A stretch of 64,000 bases of DNA, taken from contig JANYGI010000218.1 of assembly GCA_025362495.1 (NCBI GenBank), positions 45,120-109,119 on the forward strand, read 5' to 3'. The DNA is from Byssovorax sp. (lineage in GTDB: Bacteria; Myxococcota_A; Polyangia; Polyangiales; Polyangiaceae). The translations under genes were made by a program, and so were the position numbers. Shown here one piece after another: positions 38,429 through 47,294 of the stretch (positions are counted from its first letter, which is position 1; each line of letters begins with the position of its first letter). The notes beneath the pieces were generated by a model. That model saw nothing but the letters and a program-made list of their open reading frames with translations. It had not been told where the DNA came from and searched no databases.

Positions 38429-41188
38429 TCAGACCCCGAGGATGCGCGCCGCCTCGACGTACGTCGCCGCCACGGCCTCATCGATCTTCGCGACATCGGG
38501 CCCGCCGGCCTGCGCCATATCGGGCCTTCCGCCGCCGCGCCCGCCGACCACGCCGGCGATGACCTTGATCAGATCACCGGCCTTGATCTTCTCGGTCGCA
38601 GCCTTGGAGATCATCACCGTCAGCTGCGCCTTGCCGTCGGCCACCGAGGCCAGGAGCACGGCCGAACTCGCGCCGAGCTTGTCGCGGAGCTTGTCGGCGA
38701 GCTCGCGCATCGCGCCGGCGTCGGTGCCGTCGGCGATGCGGTGCGCGAGGACCTTCACGCCGCCGATGTCGCGCGCGCCCGCGAGCATGGCGTCGACGCC
38801 GCCGCCGGCCCCGCCGCCGCTCCCGCCGCCGCCTTCGAGGAGCTGGCGCTTGAGGTCGGCGACCTCTTTCTCGAGCTCGCGCTCGTGGGCCGTCATCTTG
38901 TTGATCTTCTCGACGAGATCGCCGCCCTGGGCCTTCGCCGCCTGACGCGCGCGGTGGAGCTCGGCGTCGGCCTCGCGCACGTGGTCGAGCGCGTTGAGCC
39001 CCGTCGTCGCGAGGATGCGCCGCACGCCCGCGGCCACGCCGCCCTCGCTCACGATCTTGAACAGGCCGATGTCGCCGAGCGCGCGGGCGTGGGTGCCGCC
39101 GCAGAGCTCGACCACCTCGCCCGTCATCGTGAGCATGCGGACGGTGTCGCCGTACTTCTCCTCGAAGATGGCCATCGCGCCGCGCTTCTTGGCCTCGTCC
39201 ATCGGCAAGACCTCGGTCACGATCGGCGCGTTGGTGAGGATCTTGGCGTTGGCGAGGTCCTCGATCTTGGCGATCTCTTCGCGCGTGAGGGCCTTGTTGT
39301 GCGTGAAGTCGAAGCGGAGCACGTCGGGCCCGACGCGCGAGCCCTTCTGCTGCGCGTGCTCGCCGAGCACCGATCGCAGCGCCCAGTGGAGGACGTGCGT
39401 GGCCGAGTGGTTGCGTCGCGTCGCCGTGCGCGCCGCGTGATCGACGGCGAGCTTCACCGTCTCGCCGACGTTGATCGAGCCCTCCTTGATCACGCCCTCA
39501 TGCGTGACGAGGCCCGGGTACGGCTTCTGCGTGTCGCTGACTTCGAGGCGGAGCCCGTCGTTGAGGATCAGGCCGCTGTCGCCGACCTGGCCGCCGGACT
39601 CGCCGTAGAACGGCGTCGACGCGACGACGACCTCGACCCGGTCGCCGGCCTGCGCGCGATCGACGAGGGCCCGGTGCTTCTTGTCGCCTTCGCCCGCCGT
39701 GATCTTGAGGATCGCCACCACCTTCGACTCGCCCTCTTCGCGGTCGTAGCCGGTGAAGCCGACGGGCGCCGCGAGCTTGGCGCGCGCCTCGTGGTAGGCG
39801 CTGTCGACCTTCGACGCCGCGTCGATCGGGCCGTCGGCCGCGCCGGCGCTCTTGACGATCTTGTCGGCCGCTTCGACGTCGACCTCGACCCCGTGCTCGC
39901 GGCTGATCACCGCCGTGAGATCGAGCGGGAAGCCATAGGTGCTGTAGAGATCCGCGGCCTGCGCCGGCGGCAGCGTCGTCTCGTTCGACGTGCGCAGCGT
40001 CTCCATGCGCTCTTCGAGGATCTTCATCCCGCGCTTGAGCGTCTGGCGGAAGCGGACCTCTTCGTCCTCGGTCACGCGGGCGATGAGGGCGCTGCGATCG
40101 CGGAGCTCGGGGTAGACGGAGCCCATCGCGTCGACGACCTCACGCGCGACCTCGTGCAGGAAGGGGCGCTCGATCCCCAGGCGCTGGCCGTGGTGGATCG
40201 CCCGGCGCATGACGCGGCGGAGCACGTACTCGCGCTTGCCGTTGTCCGGCAGCACGCCCTCCGCCATCAGGAACGCCGTGGTGCGCGCGTGATCGGCGAT
40301 GACCCGCATCGAGACATCGTCGCGGCCGGGCCCGCCCGTGTAGACCTTGCCCGAGATCTGCGCCGCGCGATCGACGAGGACGCGCAGGAGATCGGTGTCG
40401 TAGTTCGAGGTCACGCCCTGGAGCACGGCCGTGATCCGCTCGAGGCCCATGCCGGTATCGATGCTGGGCGCGGGCAGGGCGATGGCCGGCGCGTCCTTCG
40501 TGGCGCGGTCGTACTGCATGAAGACCAGGTTCCAGATCTCGGTCCAGCCCGAGCCGTCGATGCGCGGCTCCTCGCCGAAGCGCGCGAGATCCGGCTCGCT
40601 CCCGTGGAAGAAATGGATCTCGGTGCAGGGGCCGCACGGGCCCGTGTCGCCCATCGTCCAGAAGTTGTCGGCGAAGCCGAGGCGGAGGATGCGATCGTCG
40701 CCGAAGCCGGTGACCTTCTTCCAGATCGCCGCGGCCTCGTCGTCGGCCTGGAAGCCGCCTTCGCCGTTGTAGACGGTGATGCACAGGCGCTCTTGCGGGA
40801 CCTCGTAGACCTTCGTGAGGAGCTCCCACGCGTGCGCTATCGCGTCCTCTTTGAAGTAGTCGCCGAAGGAGAAGTTGCCGAGCATCTCGAAGAAGGTGTG
40901 GTGTCGCGCGGTGACCCCGACGTTCTCGAGATCGTTGTGCTTGCCGCTGATGCGGATGCACTTCTGGCTCGACGTCGCGCGCTTGTACGGGCGCGGATCC
41001 TTGCCGGTGAAGACGTCCTTGAACTGCACCATGCCGGCGTTGACGAACATCAACGTCGGATCGTTCTGCGGGACGAGCGGTGCGCTCGGGACGACCTCGT
41101 GGCCGCGGGCCGCGAAGAAGTCGAGGAAGGTGCGGCGGACGAGGGCGCTTTGCGGGTTCTCGGAGGCTTTCGCGACGAGCGTAGTCAT
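38429..41188 (-). CDS. alaS: alanyl-tRNA synthetase
   Basis: A 919-residue class II synthetase that charges tRNA-Ala. N-terminal catalytic domain: FLDFFAARGHEVVPSAPLVP, NDPTLMFVNAGMVQFKDVF, RISGKHNDLENVG (motif 2 region) and GMGLERITAVLQG (motif 3). The editing domain has the zinc-type HSATHVLHW and CGGTHARALGD motifs that clear Ser and Gly. The C-terminal DHHA1-type region ends with GGRGGGRPDMAQAGG. It is about 40 residues longer than the E. coli enzyme, mainly by a Gly-rich insert (EGGGGSGGGAGGG) near the C-terminal coiled coil. It stands alone and is transcribed away from the next gene. Confidence 0.98.
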   Translation of the reverse strand: MTTLVAKASENPQSALVRRTFLDFFAARGHEVVPSAPLVPQNDPTLMFVNAGMVQFKDVFTGKDPRPYKRATSSQKCIRISGKHNDLENVGVTARHHTFFEMLGNFSFGDYFKEDAIAHAWELLTKVYEVPQERLCITVYNGEGGFQADDEAAAIWKKVTGFGDDRILRLGFADNFWTMGDTGPCGPCTEIHFFHGSEPDLARFGEEPRIDGSGWTEIWNLVFMQYDRATKDAPAIALPAPSIDTGMGLERITAVLQGVTSNYDTDLLRVLVDRAAQISGKVYTGGPGRDDVSMRVIADHARTTAFLMAEGVLPDNGKREYVLRRVMRRAIHHGQRLGIERPFLHEVAREVVDAMGSVYPELRDRSALIARVTEDEEVRFRQTLKRGMKILEERMETLRTSNETTLPPAQAADLYSTYGFPLDLTAVISREHGVEVDVEAADKIVKSAGAADGPIDAASKVDSAYHEARAKLAAPVGFTGYDREEGESKVVAILKITAGEGDKKHRALVDRAQAGDRVEVVVASTPFYGESGGQVGDSGLILNDGLRLEVSDTQKPYPGLVTHEGVIKEGSINVGETVKLAVDHAARTATRRNHSATHVLHWALRSVLGEHAQQKGSRVGPDVLRFDFTHNKALTREEIAKIEDLANAKILTNAPIVTEVLPMDEAKKRGAMAIFEEKYGDTVRMLTMTGEVVELCGGTHARALGDIGLFKIVSEGGVAAGVRRILATTGLNALDHVREADAELHRARQAAKAQGGDLVEKINKMTAHERELEKEVADLKRQLLEGGGGSGGGAGGGVDAMLAGARDIGGVKVLAHRIADGTDAGAMRELADKLRDKLGASSAVLLASVADGKAQLTVMISKAATEKIKAGDLIKVIAGVVGGRGGGRPDMAQAGGPDVAKIDEAVAATYVEAARILGV

Positions 41189-41318
41189 GGGCGGGTGGCT
41201 CTAGCACGATGGCCGGGCCGGAGGGAGACAGCGGGTGTTGACGGCCCCGGGTAACGCGGATCAAGATCCAGCGTTCTGCCGGGCTCGACTTTTCGATCTG
41301 CCCCGGCGGGGCGCGCGG

Positions 41319-42185
41319 ATGCCACGACTGCCGGCCTCGGTCACCAGCTCGACCCCCACGAACAGCCTCCTCCACGCGGCGGGCGCGGCGTCGCTCGGCC
41401 TGCTCGGCGTGGCGATGGCGTGGGCCCTCGGCGCGTGCTCGTTCAACTTCCCTGTGAGCAGCGGCGGCGTCGGCGGCTCGGGCGGCGTCGCGGCGCTGAC
41501 GACGGTGGCGTCGGGCACCGGCTTCGCGGCGGCGACGGGCGCCGGCGGCGGCGTGAGCAGCTGCGACATCGTCGACGGCGTGTGCAACTCGATGGCGGGC
41601 GAGGACTGCGCCTGCGTCGACTGCGCGCACACCGCGTTCTGCAACCCCGATCAGTGCGTGAACGACGGCGTGTGCGATCCGCTCGAAGACTCGTGCACCT
41701 GCCCGGACTGCGACAACACGCACTACTGCGGCGATCCCGCGAAGAAGAACTGCATCAACGACGGCGTGTGCGACTCGTTCTACGAGGGCTGCGGCTGCGC
41801 CGACTGCACGACGAAGCCCCACTGCGCCGCGCTCCTCGCGACGTGCACGGGCGGGCACCTCGACGGGGCCTGCGACGTGACGGAACCGTGCTCGTGCCCC
41901 GACTGCTTCGGTCTGGCGCAGTGCGTTCCCTGTCAGAGCCCCGGCGCCTGCATGCCCGGCGATCCCTGCTCGTGCGCGGGCTGCGACGTCACCGCCGTGT
42001 GCAGCGATCCCGCGGGCTGCGTCGACGACGGGATCTGCGACATCCTCGATGAGGGCTGCATTTGCAGCGATTGCGCGTCGACGCCGGCGTGCGCGGGCGG
42101 CTCCGGGTCGAGCGGATCGAGCGGGACCGGGGGATCGGGCGGAGCCACGACCAGCGCGTCATCGTCGGGCAGCACCGGACCTTGA
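41319..42185 (+). CDS. Cys-rich repeat lipoprotein
   Basis: A 288-residue predicted lipoprotein starting at ATG 41319 (MPRLPAS), lipobox ALGAC (Cys40). After a Gly/Ala/Thr linker it repeats five to six times a 35-40 residue unit of the form C-x-NDGVCD-x(3-4)-E-x-C-x-C-x-DC (for example VNDGVCDPLEDSCTCPDCDN and INDGVCDSFYEGCGCADCTT). Four evenly spaced cysteines per unit suggest small disulfide knots, with acidic residues placed as in calcium loops. A Ser/Gly tail ends the chain. The function is unknown; a surface position is expected. Confidence 0.82.
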   Translation: MPRLPASVTSSTPTNSLLHAAGAASLGLLGVAMAWALGACSFNFPVSSGGVGGSGGVAALTTVASGTGFAAATGAGGGVSSCDIVDGVCNSMAGEDCACVDCAHTAFCNPDQCVNDGVCDPLEDSCTCPDCDNTHYCGDPAKKNCINDGVCDSFYEGCGCADCTTKPHCAALLATCTGGHLDGACDVTEPCSCPDCFGLAQCVPCQSPGACMPGDPCSCAGCDVTAVCSDPAGCVDDGICDILDEGCICSDCASTPACAGGSGSSGSSGTGGSGGATTSASSSGSTGP

Positions 42186-42267
42186 ATACGGATTTTCTGC
42201 GGCCGGCGTGACAGACATCTGACCGTTCGGCCATGCCGGTGTCGTGAAGCGCGTGCGACACTCGAGC

Positions 42268-43635
42268 ATGCGGCACACGGTAGTCATCTCGGACATCCAT
42301 CTCTGCGAGGTCGAGCGCACCAGCGGGCTCTGGATGCGGTATCGCCAGGCGGCCTTCTCGCCCGACCGGGAGCTGGCCGACATGATCGCCGAGCTGCGGC
42401 GCCAGGTGCGGGGCGAGACGCTGACCTTCGTGCTCAACGGTGACGTGTTCGACTTCGACGCGCCCCGGGTGATCGGCGAGGAGAGCGTGTTCCACGATCT
42501 GCCGCGCACCGCGGAGAACGCCGTCACGACGATGGGCGCGATCCTCGACGATCACCCGATCGTGGTCGAGGCCCTGGGGCAGCTGATCGCCGAGGGCCAC
42601 ACGGTGGTGTTCATCTCGGGCAACCACGACGTGCAGCTGACGCTGCCGGCCGTGCGCGAGCTGCTGACGACGCGCCTCCTCGACGCCGCGGTTCAGGGCT
42701 CGGACGCGGGCCGCGAGGCGCTGGCCGCGCGCGTCGAGTACCGCGCCTGGTTCCTGAAGACGGCCGACGGGATCGTGATCGAGCACGGAAACCAGTACGA
42801 CGCGTTCTGCAGCTACCGCTACCCGATGGCGCCGTTCGGCCGCGACGCGAAGGAGATCCAGCCGACGATGGGCTCGCTCGCGACCCGGAATTTGATCTCG
42901 CGGATGGGCTACTTCAACCCGCACGTCGACAGCTCGTTCATGCTCTCGACGAGCGGCTACCTTCTGCACTGGGCGCGTTACTACCTGTTCTCGCGGCGGT
43001 CGCTGGCGCTCGCGTGGGCCCACGGGGCGATGCGCACGCTGCGGACGCTGGTGAGCGTGCGCGATCCCGGTACGAAGACGCGCCGACGCTGGAACCTCGC
43101 CACCGCCGCCAAGGAGACGGGCGCGACGCTGCGCCGCGTGGCGCGCCACGCTCGCCTCGCCAAGGGCCCCGCGGAAGATCGCCTCGGCCTCGTGATCCGC
43201 GAGCTGTGGGTCGATCGCGTGGCGCTGCTGAGCGCGGTGCTGGTGCTCGGCCTCGTGTGGTTCCTCGTCGCGAGCGGGCCGCTGCTCGCGGGGATGCTGC
43301 TCGCGCCGATCCTGTTCTTCGTCTACGAGCGCTTCGTCCCGAAGACGCCGCTCGACGCTACGTGGCGCGCGGTGCAGCGCGCGGCGCGCAAGGTCGCGGC
43401 GATCCACCAGGCGTCGGCGGTGGTCTTCGGCCACACGCACCAGCCCGAGGGCGTGTGGGAGACAGACATGTTCCTCGGCAACACCGGCTCGTGGTCGGCG
43501 GCCTTCAAGGACCTGGAGTGCACGCAGCCGCTCCACGACGCGCGCCCGGTGATCTGGCTGAAGAGCGAGGCGTCGAAGCGCCTCCGCGGCGGGCTCGCCA
43601 CGTGGAAGAACGGCCGCTTCACCGAGCAGGCCTGA
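42268..43635 (+). CDS. calcineurin-like metallophosphoesterase with two membrane segments
   Basis: A 455-residue metal-dependent phosphoesterase. Metal motifs: SDIHL (Asp9, His11), NGDVFDFD (Asp59), SGNHD (Asn119, His120) and FGHTHQPEG near 390, in the usual order. An insertion of about 250 residues between the GNHD and GHTH motifs includes two hydrophobic segments (LLSAVLVLGLVWFLVASG and LLAGMLLAPILFFVYERF). The overall class is that of UDP-diacylglucosamine hydrolase LpxH relatives, but the insertion is atypical and the substrate open. ATG 42268 is preferred over GTG 42244 because the protein starts as family members do (RHTVVISDIHL). Confidence 0.9.
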   Translation: MRHTVVISDIHLCEVERTSGLWMRYRQAAFSPDRELADMIAELRRQVRGETLTFVLNGDVFDFDAPRVIGEESVFHDLPRTAENAVTTMGAILDDHPIVVEALGQLIAEGHTVVFISGNHDVQLTLPAVRELLTTRLLDAAVQGSDAGREALAARVEYRAWFLKTADGIVIEHGNQYDAFCSYRYPMAPFGRDAKEIQPTMGSLATRNLISRMGYFNPHVDSSFMLSTSGYLLHWARYYLFSRRSLALAWAHGAMRTLRTLVSVRDPGTKTRRRWNLATAAKETGATLRRVARHARLAKGPAEDRLGLVIRELWVDRVALLSAVLVLGLVWFLVASGPLLAGMLLAPILFFVYERFVPKTPLDATWRAVQRAARKVAAIHQASAVVFGHTHQPEGVWETDMFLGNTGSWSAAFKDLECTQPLHDARPVIWLKSEASKRLRGGLATWKNGRFTEQA

Positions 43636-43705
43636 ATCGACGCGAGTGCGGGGGATCGCGACGGCGCGCAGGTTCGAGGCGAGTCGAACCGTGAGGCGAT
43701 GGGCG

Positions 43706-43735
43706 GCGGGGATCAGGAGGGCTCCTGATCCCCGC
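43706..43735. terminator. bidirectional terminator hairpin
   Basis: A perfect inverted repeat with 14-base arms (GCGGGGATCAGGAG / CTCCTGATCCCCGC) and two bases between them, lying between two convergent genes. It would fold in transcripts from both sides. No clear T-run follows on either strand. Confidence 0.8.
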
Positions 43736-43743
43736 TCGGCATT

Positions 43744-45864
43744 TCAGCCCGGGATCACGTAGCAGACCGTGAGCACGGGGCGGAGGCTCTGCAGGTACTC
43801 GCTGGTCCAGTACTGCGTGCTGTAGGTGCCGGACTGCTCCATCAGGATGCCGTTGTTGATCATGGTCCCGTTGAGCCACAGCTGGGTGATCCCGGTCAGG
43901 TCGACCGACACGGCGCCCTTGTAGCTGACGCCGCCATTGGTGAACGAGGCGATGACCGAGGGGTCGAACGCCGCGTTGAAGTTGTTCCAGGTCGCGGTGA
44001 GCTCCCCCCACGGGGCGGTCACGCGGTGGACGTTGACCGTCGCGAGGCCGGTGTTCCAGAGGACGCCCTGGAAGAGCTTCAGCGACGCCGCGTAGACGAT
44101 CGCGGTCGAGGGGACCGGCGTCAGATCGAAGCGCAGGAGCGACATGCGAGGGCCGCTGGCGACGAGCCCGGTGTTCATGGCGTTGCTGGTGCCGAAGTTC
44201 TTCGTCGCGGTGGTGGGGTTGGTGTGGTCGTCGGCGATCTGGGTGTCCTCGATGCTGCCGAGGAGGCCGCGCGAGATGCTGACGCAGACCCGATCGCAAG
44301 CGTCGCCCATGCCGTCGCCGTCGGTGTCGGCCTGGCTCGGGTTGAACGTCGTCGGGCAGTTGTCGCAGGCGATCGGGATGTGATCGCCGTCGTTGTCCGG
44401 CTGGCAAGCGTCGGCGATCCCGTTCTTGTCGCAGTCGGTGACCTTGAGGCCGCCGCCCTCGGCGTCCTTGTAGAACGTGACGAGCACGCGCTCGTCGGTC
44501 TGCCCGTTGCAATCGTTGTCGACGCCGCCGCAGGTCTCGCTGCTCGGCTGCACCGTCTGCGCGCAGGTGATGGCACCGTTCGAGCAGATCGTGGAGCCGC
44601 TACCGCACGCGCCGAGGAGGCCCGTCGCGCAGGTCGATCCGCCGCCGGGGTTGCCCTCGTCGACGCCGCCGTTGCAGTCGTTGTCGAGGCCGTCGCAGAT
44701 CTCGTTCGCGCCCGGGTGGACCGCGGCCGAGGCGTCGTTGCAGTCGGTCCCGTTCGCCACGTAGCCGGGAGGCGCCGCGCAGGCGGAGAGCATCACCGCG
44801 GGAGCACCGTAGCCGTCGCCGTCGGCGTCCTCGTGGAACGTCTTCTGCGCCAGGGTCTCGTCGATGGTGCCGTTACAGTTGTTGTCGAGGCCGTCGCAGG
44901 CCTCGGCCGCGCCGGGGTGAACCGCGGCGCGGGTGTCGTCGCAGTCACCGCTCGTGGCGATGTAGCCCGGCGGCGCCGAGCACGCGGTGACGCCGGTGCC
45001 CGGATCGCCGAAGCCGTCGCCGTCGAGATCCGCGTAGTAGAGGCTGGTGAGCGAGCCCTCGTCGATCTGCCCGTCGCAGTTGTCGGCGGCGTTGGCGTCG
45101 TTGCAATCGCTGCTGTCGGTCACGTAGCCGCCCGGCGCCGAGCACGCCGTCGTGGTGATGGCCGCGTTGCCGAAGCCGTCGCCGTCGAGGTCCTCGTAGA
45201 AGGCCGTCTTCACGCCCTCGTCGACCTGACCATCGCAGTCGTTGTCGACGCCGTCGCAGATTTCGGTGGTGGCCGCGTGGGTCCGCGCGCAGACGATCGC
45301 GCCGCCGAAGCACGACGTGGTGCCGGCGCTGCACGCGCCCTTCTGGCCGGTGCTGCACGCGACCGCGCCGCCGGGGTTGCCCTCGTCGGCGACGCCGTTG
45401 CAGTTGTCATCGACGCTGTTGCAGAGCTCCGCCGCGCCGGGGTGCGTTGTCGCCAGTGCATCGTTGCAGTCGGTGTTGCTGGCGACGTAGCCGTTCGGCT
45501 TGGCGCAGGCCGAGACCGACACGGTGCTGGACCCGTACCCGTCGCCGTCGGCGTCGAGGTAGTACGTGGCGCAAAGGTTCTCGTCGACCTGACCACTGCA
45601 GTTGTTGTCGAGGCCGTCGCAGATCTCGGTCGCGCCCGGGTGGACGCTGGCGGCGTTGTCGTCGCAGTCGCTGGCATTCGTCACGTAGCCCGTGGGCTGC
45701 GAGCAGGCCTGGGTCGCGACGGCCGGGTTACCGTGCCCGTCAGCGTCGAAGTCGCGGTAGTACGTCGTGTAGACGCCGGTGCCGATCACCGGGTTGGAGC
45801 AGACGCCCGTCGCCGTCGCGCAGGTGCCGGGCGAGTGGCACTGATCGAGCGCCGTGCAGGCCAC
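43744..45864 (-). CDS. MopE-repeat and DNRLRE-domain protein, downstream part of an interrupted gene
   Basis: A 706-residue reading frame starting at GTG 45864. It continues, in the same frame, the ORF at 45931-47001 after one TGA, so it is probably the C-terminal part of one protein. It has about seven MopE-like metal-binding repeats: YYLDADGDGYG, ACAKPNGYV, DCDDNAASVHPGATEICDG then LDNNCSGQVDE. One repeat has lost about 12 residues (NDANAADNCDGQIDEG). A TSP3-like loop (DTDGDGMGDACDRVC) and a DNRLRE domain close it (ALDTQI-type strands, LLRFDLTPVPSTAIVYAASL, WGELTATWNNFN). The domain set is typical of exported surface proteins. Without readthrough this part lacks a signal peptide. Confidence 0.8.
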   Translation of the reverse strand: MACTALDQCHSPGTCATATGVCSNPVIGTGVYTTYYRDFDADGHGNPAVATQACSQPTGYVTNASDCDDNAASVHPGATEICDGLDNNCSGQVDENLCATYYLDADGDGYGSSTVSVSACAKPNGYVASNTDCNDALATTHPGAAELCNSVDDNCNGVADEGNPGGAVACSTGQKGACSAGTTSCFGGAIVCARTHAATTEICDGVDNDCDGQVDEGVKTAFYEDLDGDGFGNAAITTTACSAPGGYVTDSSDCNDANAADNCDGQIDEGSLTSLYYADLDGDGFGDPGTGVTACSAPPGYIATSGDCDDTRAAVHPGAAEACDGLDNNCNGTIDETLAQKTFHEDADGDGYGAPAVMLSACAAPPGYVANGTDCNDASAAVHPGANEICDGLDNDCNGGVDEGNPGGGSTCATGLLGACGSGSTICSNGAITCAQTVQPSSETCGGVDNDCNGQTDERVLVTFYKDAEGGGLKVTDCDKNGIADACQPDNDGDHIPIACDNCPTTFNPSQADTDGDGMGDACDRVCVSISRGLLGSIEDTQIADDHTNPTTATKNFGTSNAMNTGLVASGPRMSLLRFDLTPVPSTAIVYAASLKLFQGVLWNTGLATVNVHRVTAPWGELTATWNNFNAAFDPSVIASFTNGGVSYKGAVSVDLTGITQLWLNGTMINNGILMEQSGTYSTQYWTSEYLQSLRPVLTVCYVIPG

Positions 45865-45930
45865 CGGGGCCGCGCCGCTGCAGGTGCCCGACTGGCACGT
45901 ATCCGTCTGGGTGCAGGCGTTGCCGTCGCT

Positions 45931-47001
45931 TCAGGCGGCGCCGTCGGCCCTGGCCGGGTTGGAGCAAGCGCCGCTGGTGGGGTTACAGATGCCGGCCGCG
46001 TGGCACTGGTCCGAGCCGACGCAGACGATGGGGTTCGACCCGACGCACTGCTGGTTCTGGCAAACGTCGCTCTGGGTACAGGCGTTGCCATCGTTGCACG
46101 GAGAGCCGTTGGGGACCGAGGGGTTGGCGCAGTTGATCGCCGCGCCGTACTCGACCGCGCCCATGTCGGGGGCGAGGCCGAGGAAGGTGAGCCCCGTCGC
46201 CGAGGTGCCGGCGTCGATGCAGGGCAAGCTCGGGTTCAACCGGTAGTCGCCGCCAATGTAATTGGTGAACTGGGGATCGACGGTCTTGCTGTTGGCGCCG
46301 GCGACCCAGACGTTGTTGGCGGCGCCGTTGCCGTAGACGTCACCGTAGGTGAACCAGGGCGCGCCGGCGGCGGAGCTGAGGCCCGCGCCCGCGTTGTAGG
46401 CGACGATGGTGTTGCGCACGACCGGCGAGGAGTTGTTGCTGTAGATACCGGTGTTCGAGCCCTGGACGATGCTGGCGTTGTTGAGCGCAATCGTCGTGCC
46501 GAACATCATCAGGCTGGCCGACGTCGAGGCGATGGTGCCGCCGAGCGTCTGCGGCTGGCCGCCCTTCTCGAGGATCAGGTAATTGACCGTCGAGAGCAGG
46601 CCGCCGTAGTCGGTGGCCGCACCGAACGCGAGGCCCTTCCACGAGCCGGGCACGCCCGAGGCCGCGGTGAAGAGCACCGGTGACGCCGAGGTGCCGTTGA
46701 CGGCGAGCTGGCCGCGCTCTTGGTTGGTCCCGGCCTGGCTGTAGTCATAGCCGTAATAGCCAATGACCAGCGAGGTGCCGGTGTGGAACAGGACAGTCAC
46801 GCCCGGCTGGATGGTCAGCCTGGCGTTGTTGTAGACGACGACCTGCGAGGTGACCTCGTAAGGGCTGCCGGCCGCCGTCCAGGTGGTGTTACCCGTGATG
46901 TTGCCACCCACGAGGGTGCTGGCGCGCGCCATCGCCGGGAAACAGGTGATGATCCCGAAGGCCATCAGCACCGTCAGGAGAGCTCGCTTCCACGTGACCA
47001 T
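45931..47001 (-). CDS. parallel beta-helix, choice-of-anchor Q protein, upstream part of an interrupted gene
   Basis: A 356-residue frame with a signal peptide (MVTWKRALLTVLMAFGIITC, cut near ARASTL). Residues about 30-265 are parallel-beta-helix rungs (NARLTIQPGVTVLFHTGTSLVI, YSNNSSPVVRNTIVAYNAG), and at about 265-290 lies the choice-of-anchor Q signature (PCIDAGTSATG ... APDMGAVEYGA). A Cys-rich segment follows (PCNDGNACTQSDVC). The ORF ends at TGA 45931-45933, but the same frame continues as SDGNACTQTDTC..., a second copy of that segment, so the stop interrupts the gene. See the downstream entry. Confidence 0.8.
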   Translation of the reverse strand: MVTWKRALLTVLMAFGIITCFPAMARASTLVGGNITGNTTWTAAGSPYEVTSQVVVYNNARLTIQPGVTVLFHTGTSLVIGYYGYDYSQAGTNQERGQLAVNGTSASPVLFTAASGVPGSWKGLAFGAATDYGGLLSTVNYLILEKGGQPQTLGGTIASTSASLMMFGTTIALNNASIVQGSNTGIYSNNSSPVVRNTIVAYNAGAGLSSAAGAPWFTYGDVYGNGAANNVWVAGANSKTVDPQFTNYIGGDYRLNPSLPCIDAGTSATGLTFLGLAPDMGAVEYGAAINCANPSVPNGSPCNDGNACTQSDVCQNQQCVGSNPIVCVGSDQCHAAGICNPTSGACSNPARADGAA

Positions 47002-47263
47002 TCAATCCTGTCTTTTGCCAGAATGGGTGGGCGCGCATACGCGTCGATCGCGCCGAGAGGTAGGCAGACGGGTCAAGCGCATGAATTTCGCACGCGCCGT
47101 GGTGGCGTGAATTGCGGGGTGGCGCGGGCGCGGATTTCTTCGCGGCAACCGGCGATCGGGGCGCGGAGCGGCGCTCGCGCGATCACGGCGCGTGGGCCGG
47201 CGTCGAGGCGGCGACGCGAGGGTCGCCGCCTCGAGCGAGGGTGAGAGTGCGAGGGGGAAGACG

Positions 47264-47283
47264 GCTTCGTCGATCGACGAAGC
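47264..47283. terminator. 20-bp perfect palindrome after the VIT/VWA operon
   Basis: GCTTCGTCGATCGACGAAGC, 12 bases beyond the stop of the leftward VIT/VWA gene. It can form a 10-bp stem in its transcript, so it may end or stabilise it, or be an operator for the next gene leftward. There is no T-run. Confidence 0.5.
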
Positions 47284-47294
47284 GCGGGCGGGGA

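Noticed and set aside
38741..41254. 837-codon plus-strand frame over alaS
   Set aside because: alaS on the other strand has all family motifs; this frame is a shadow.
45931..45933. Selenocysteine codon as the preferred reading
   Set aside because: TGA aligned with Cys is suggestive, but a structural disulfide position in an exported repeat is an unlikely Sec site and no Sec gene is visible; kept only as an alternative in the finding.
44026..46683. 885-codon plus-strand frame over the MopE gene
   Set aside because: Repetitive Val/Ala/Asp reading of the antisense of the MopE repeats.
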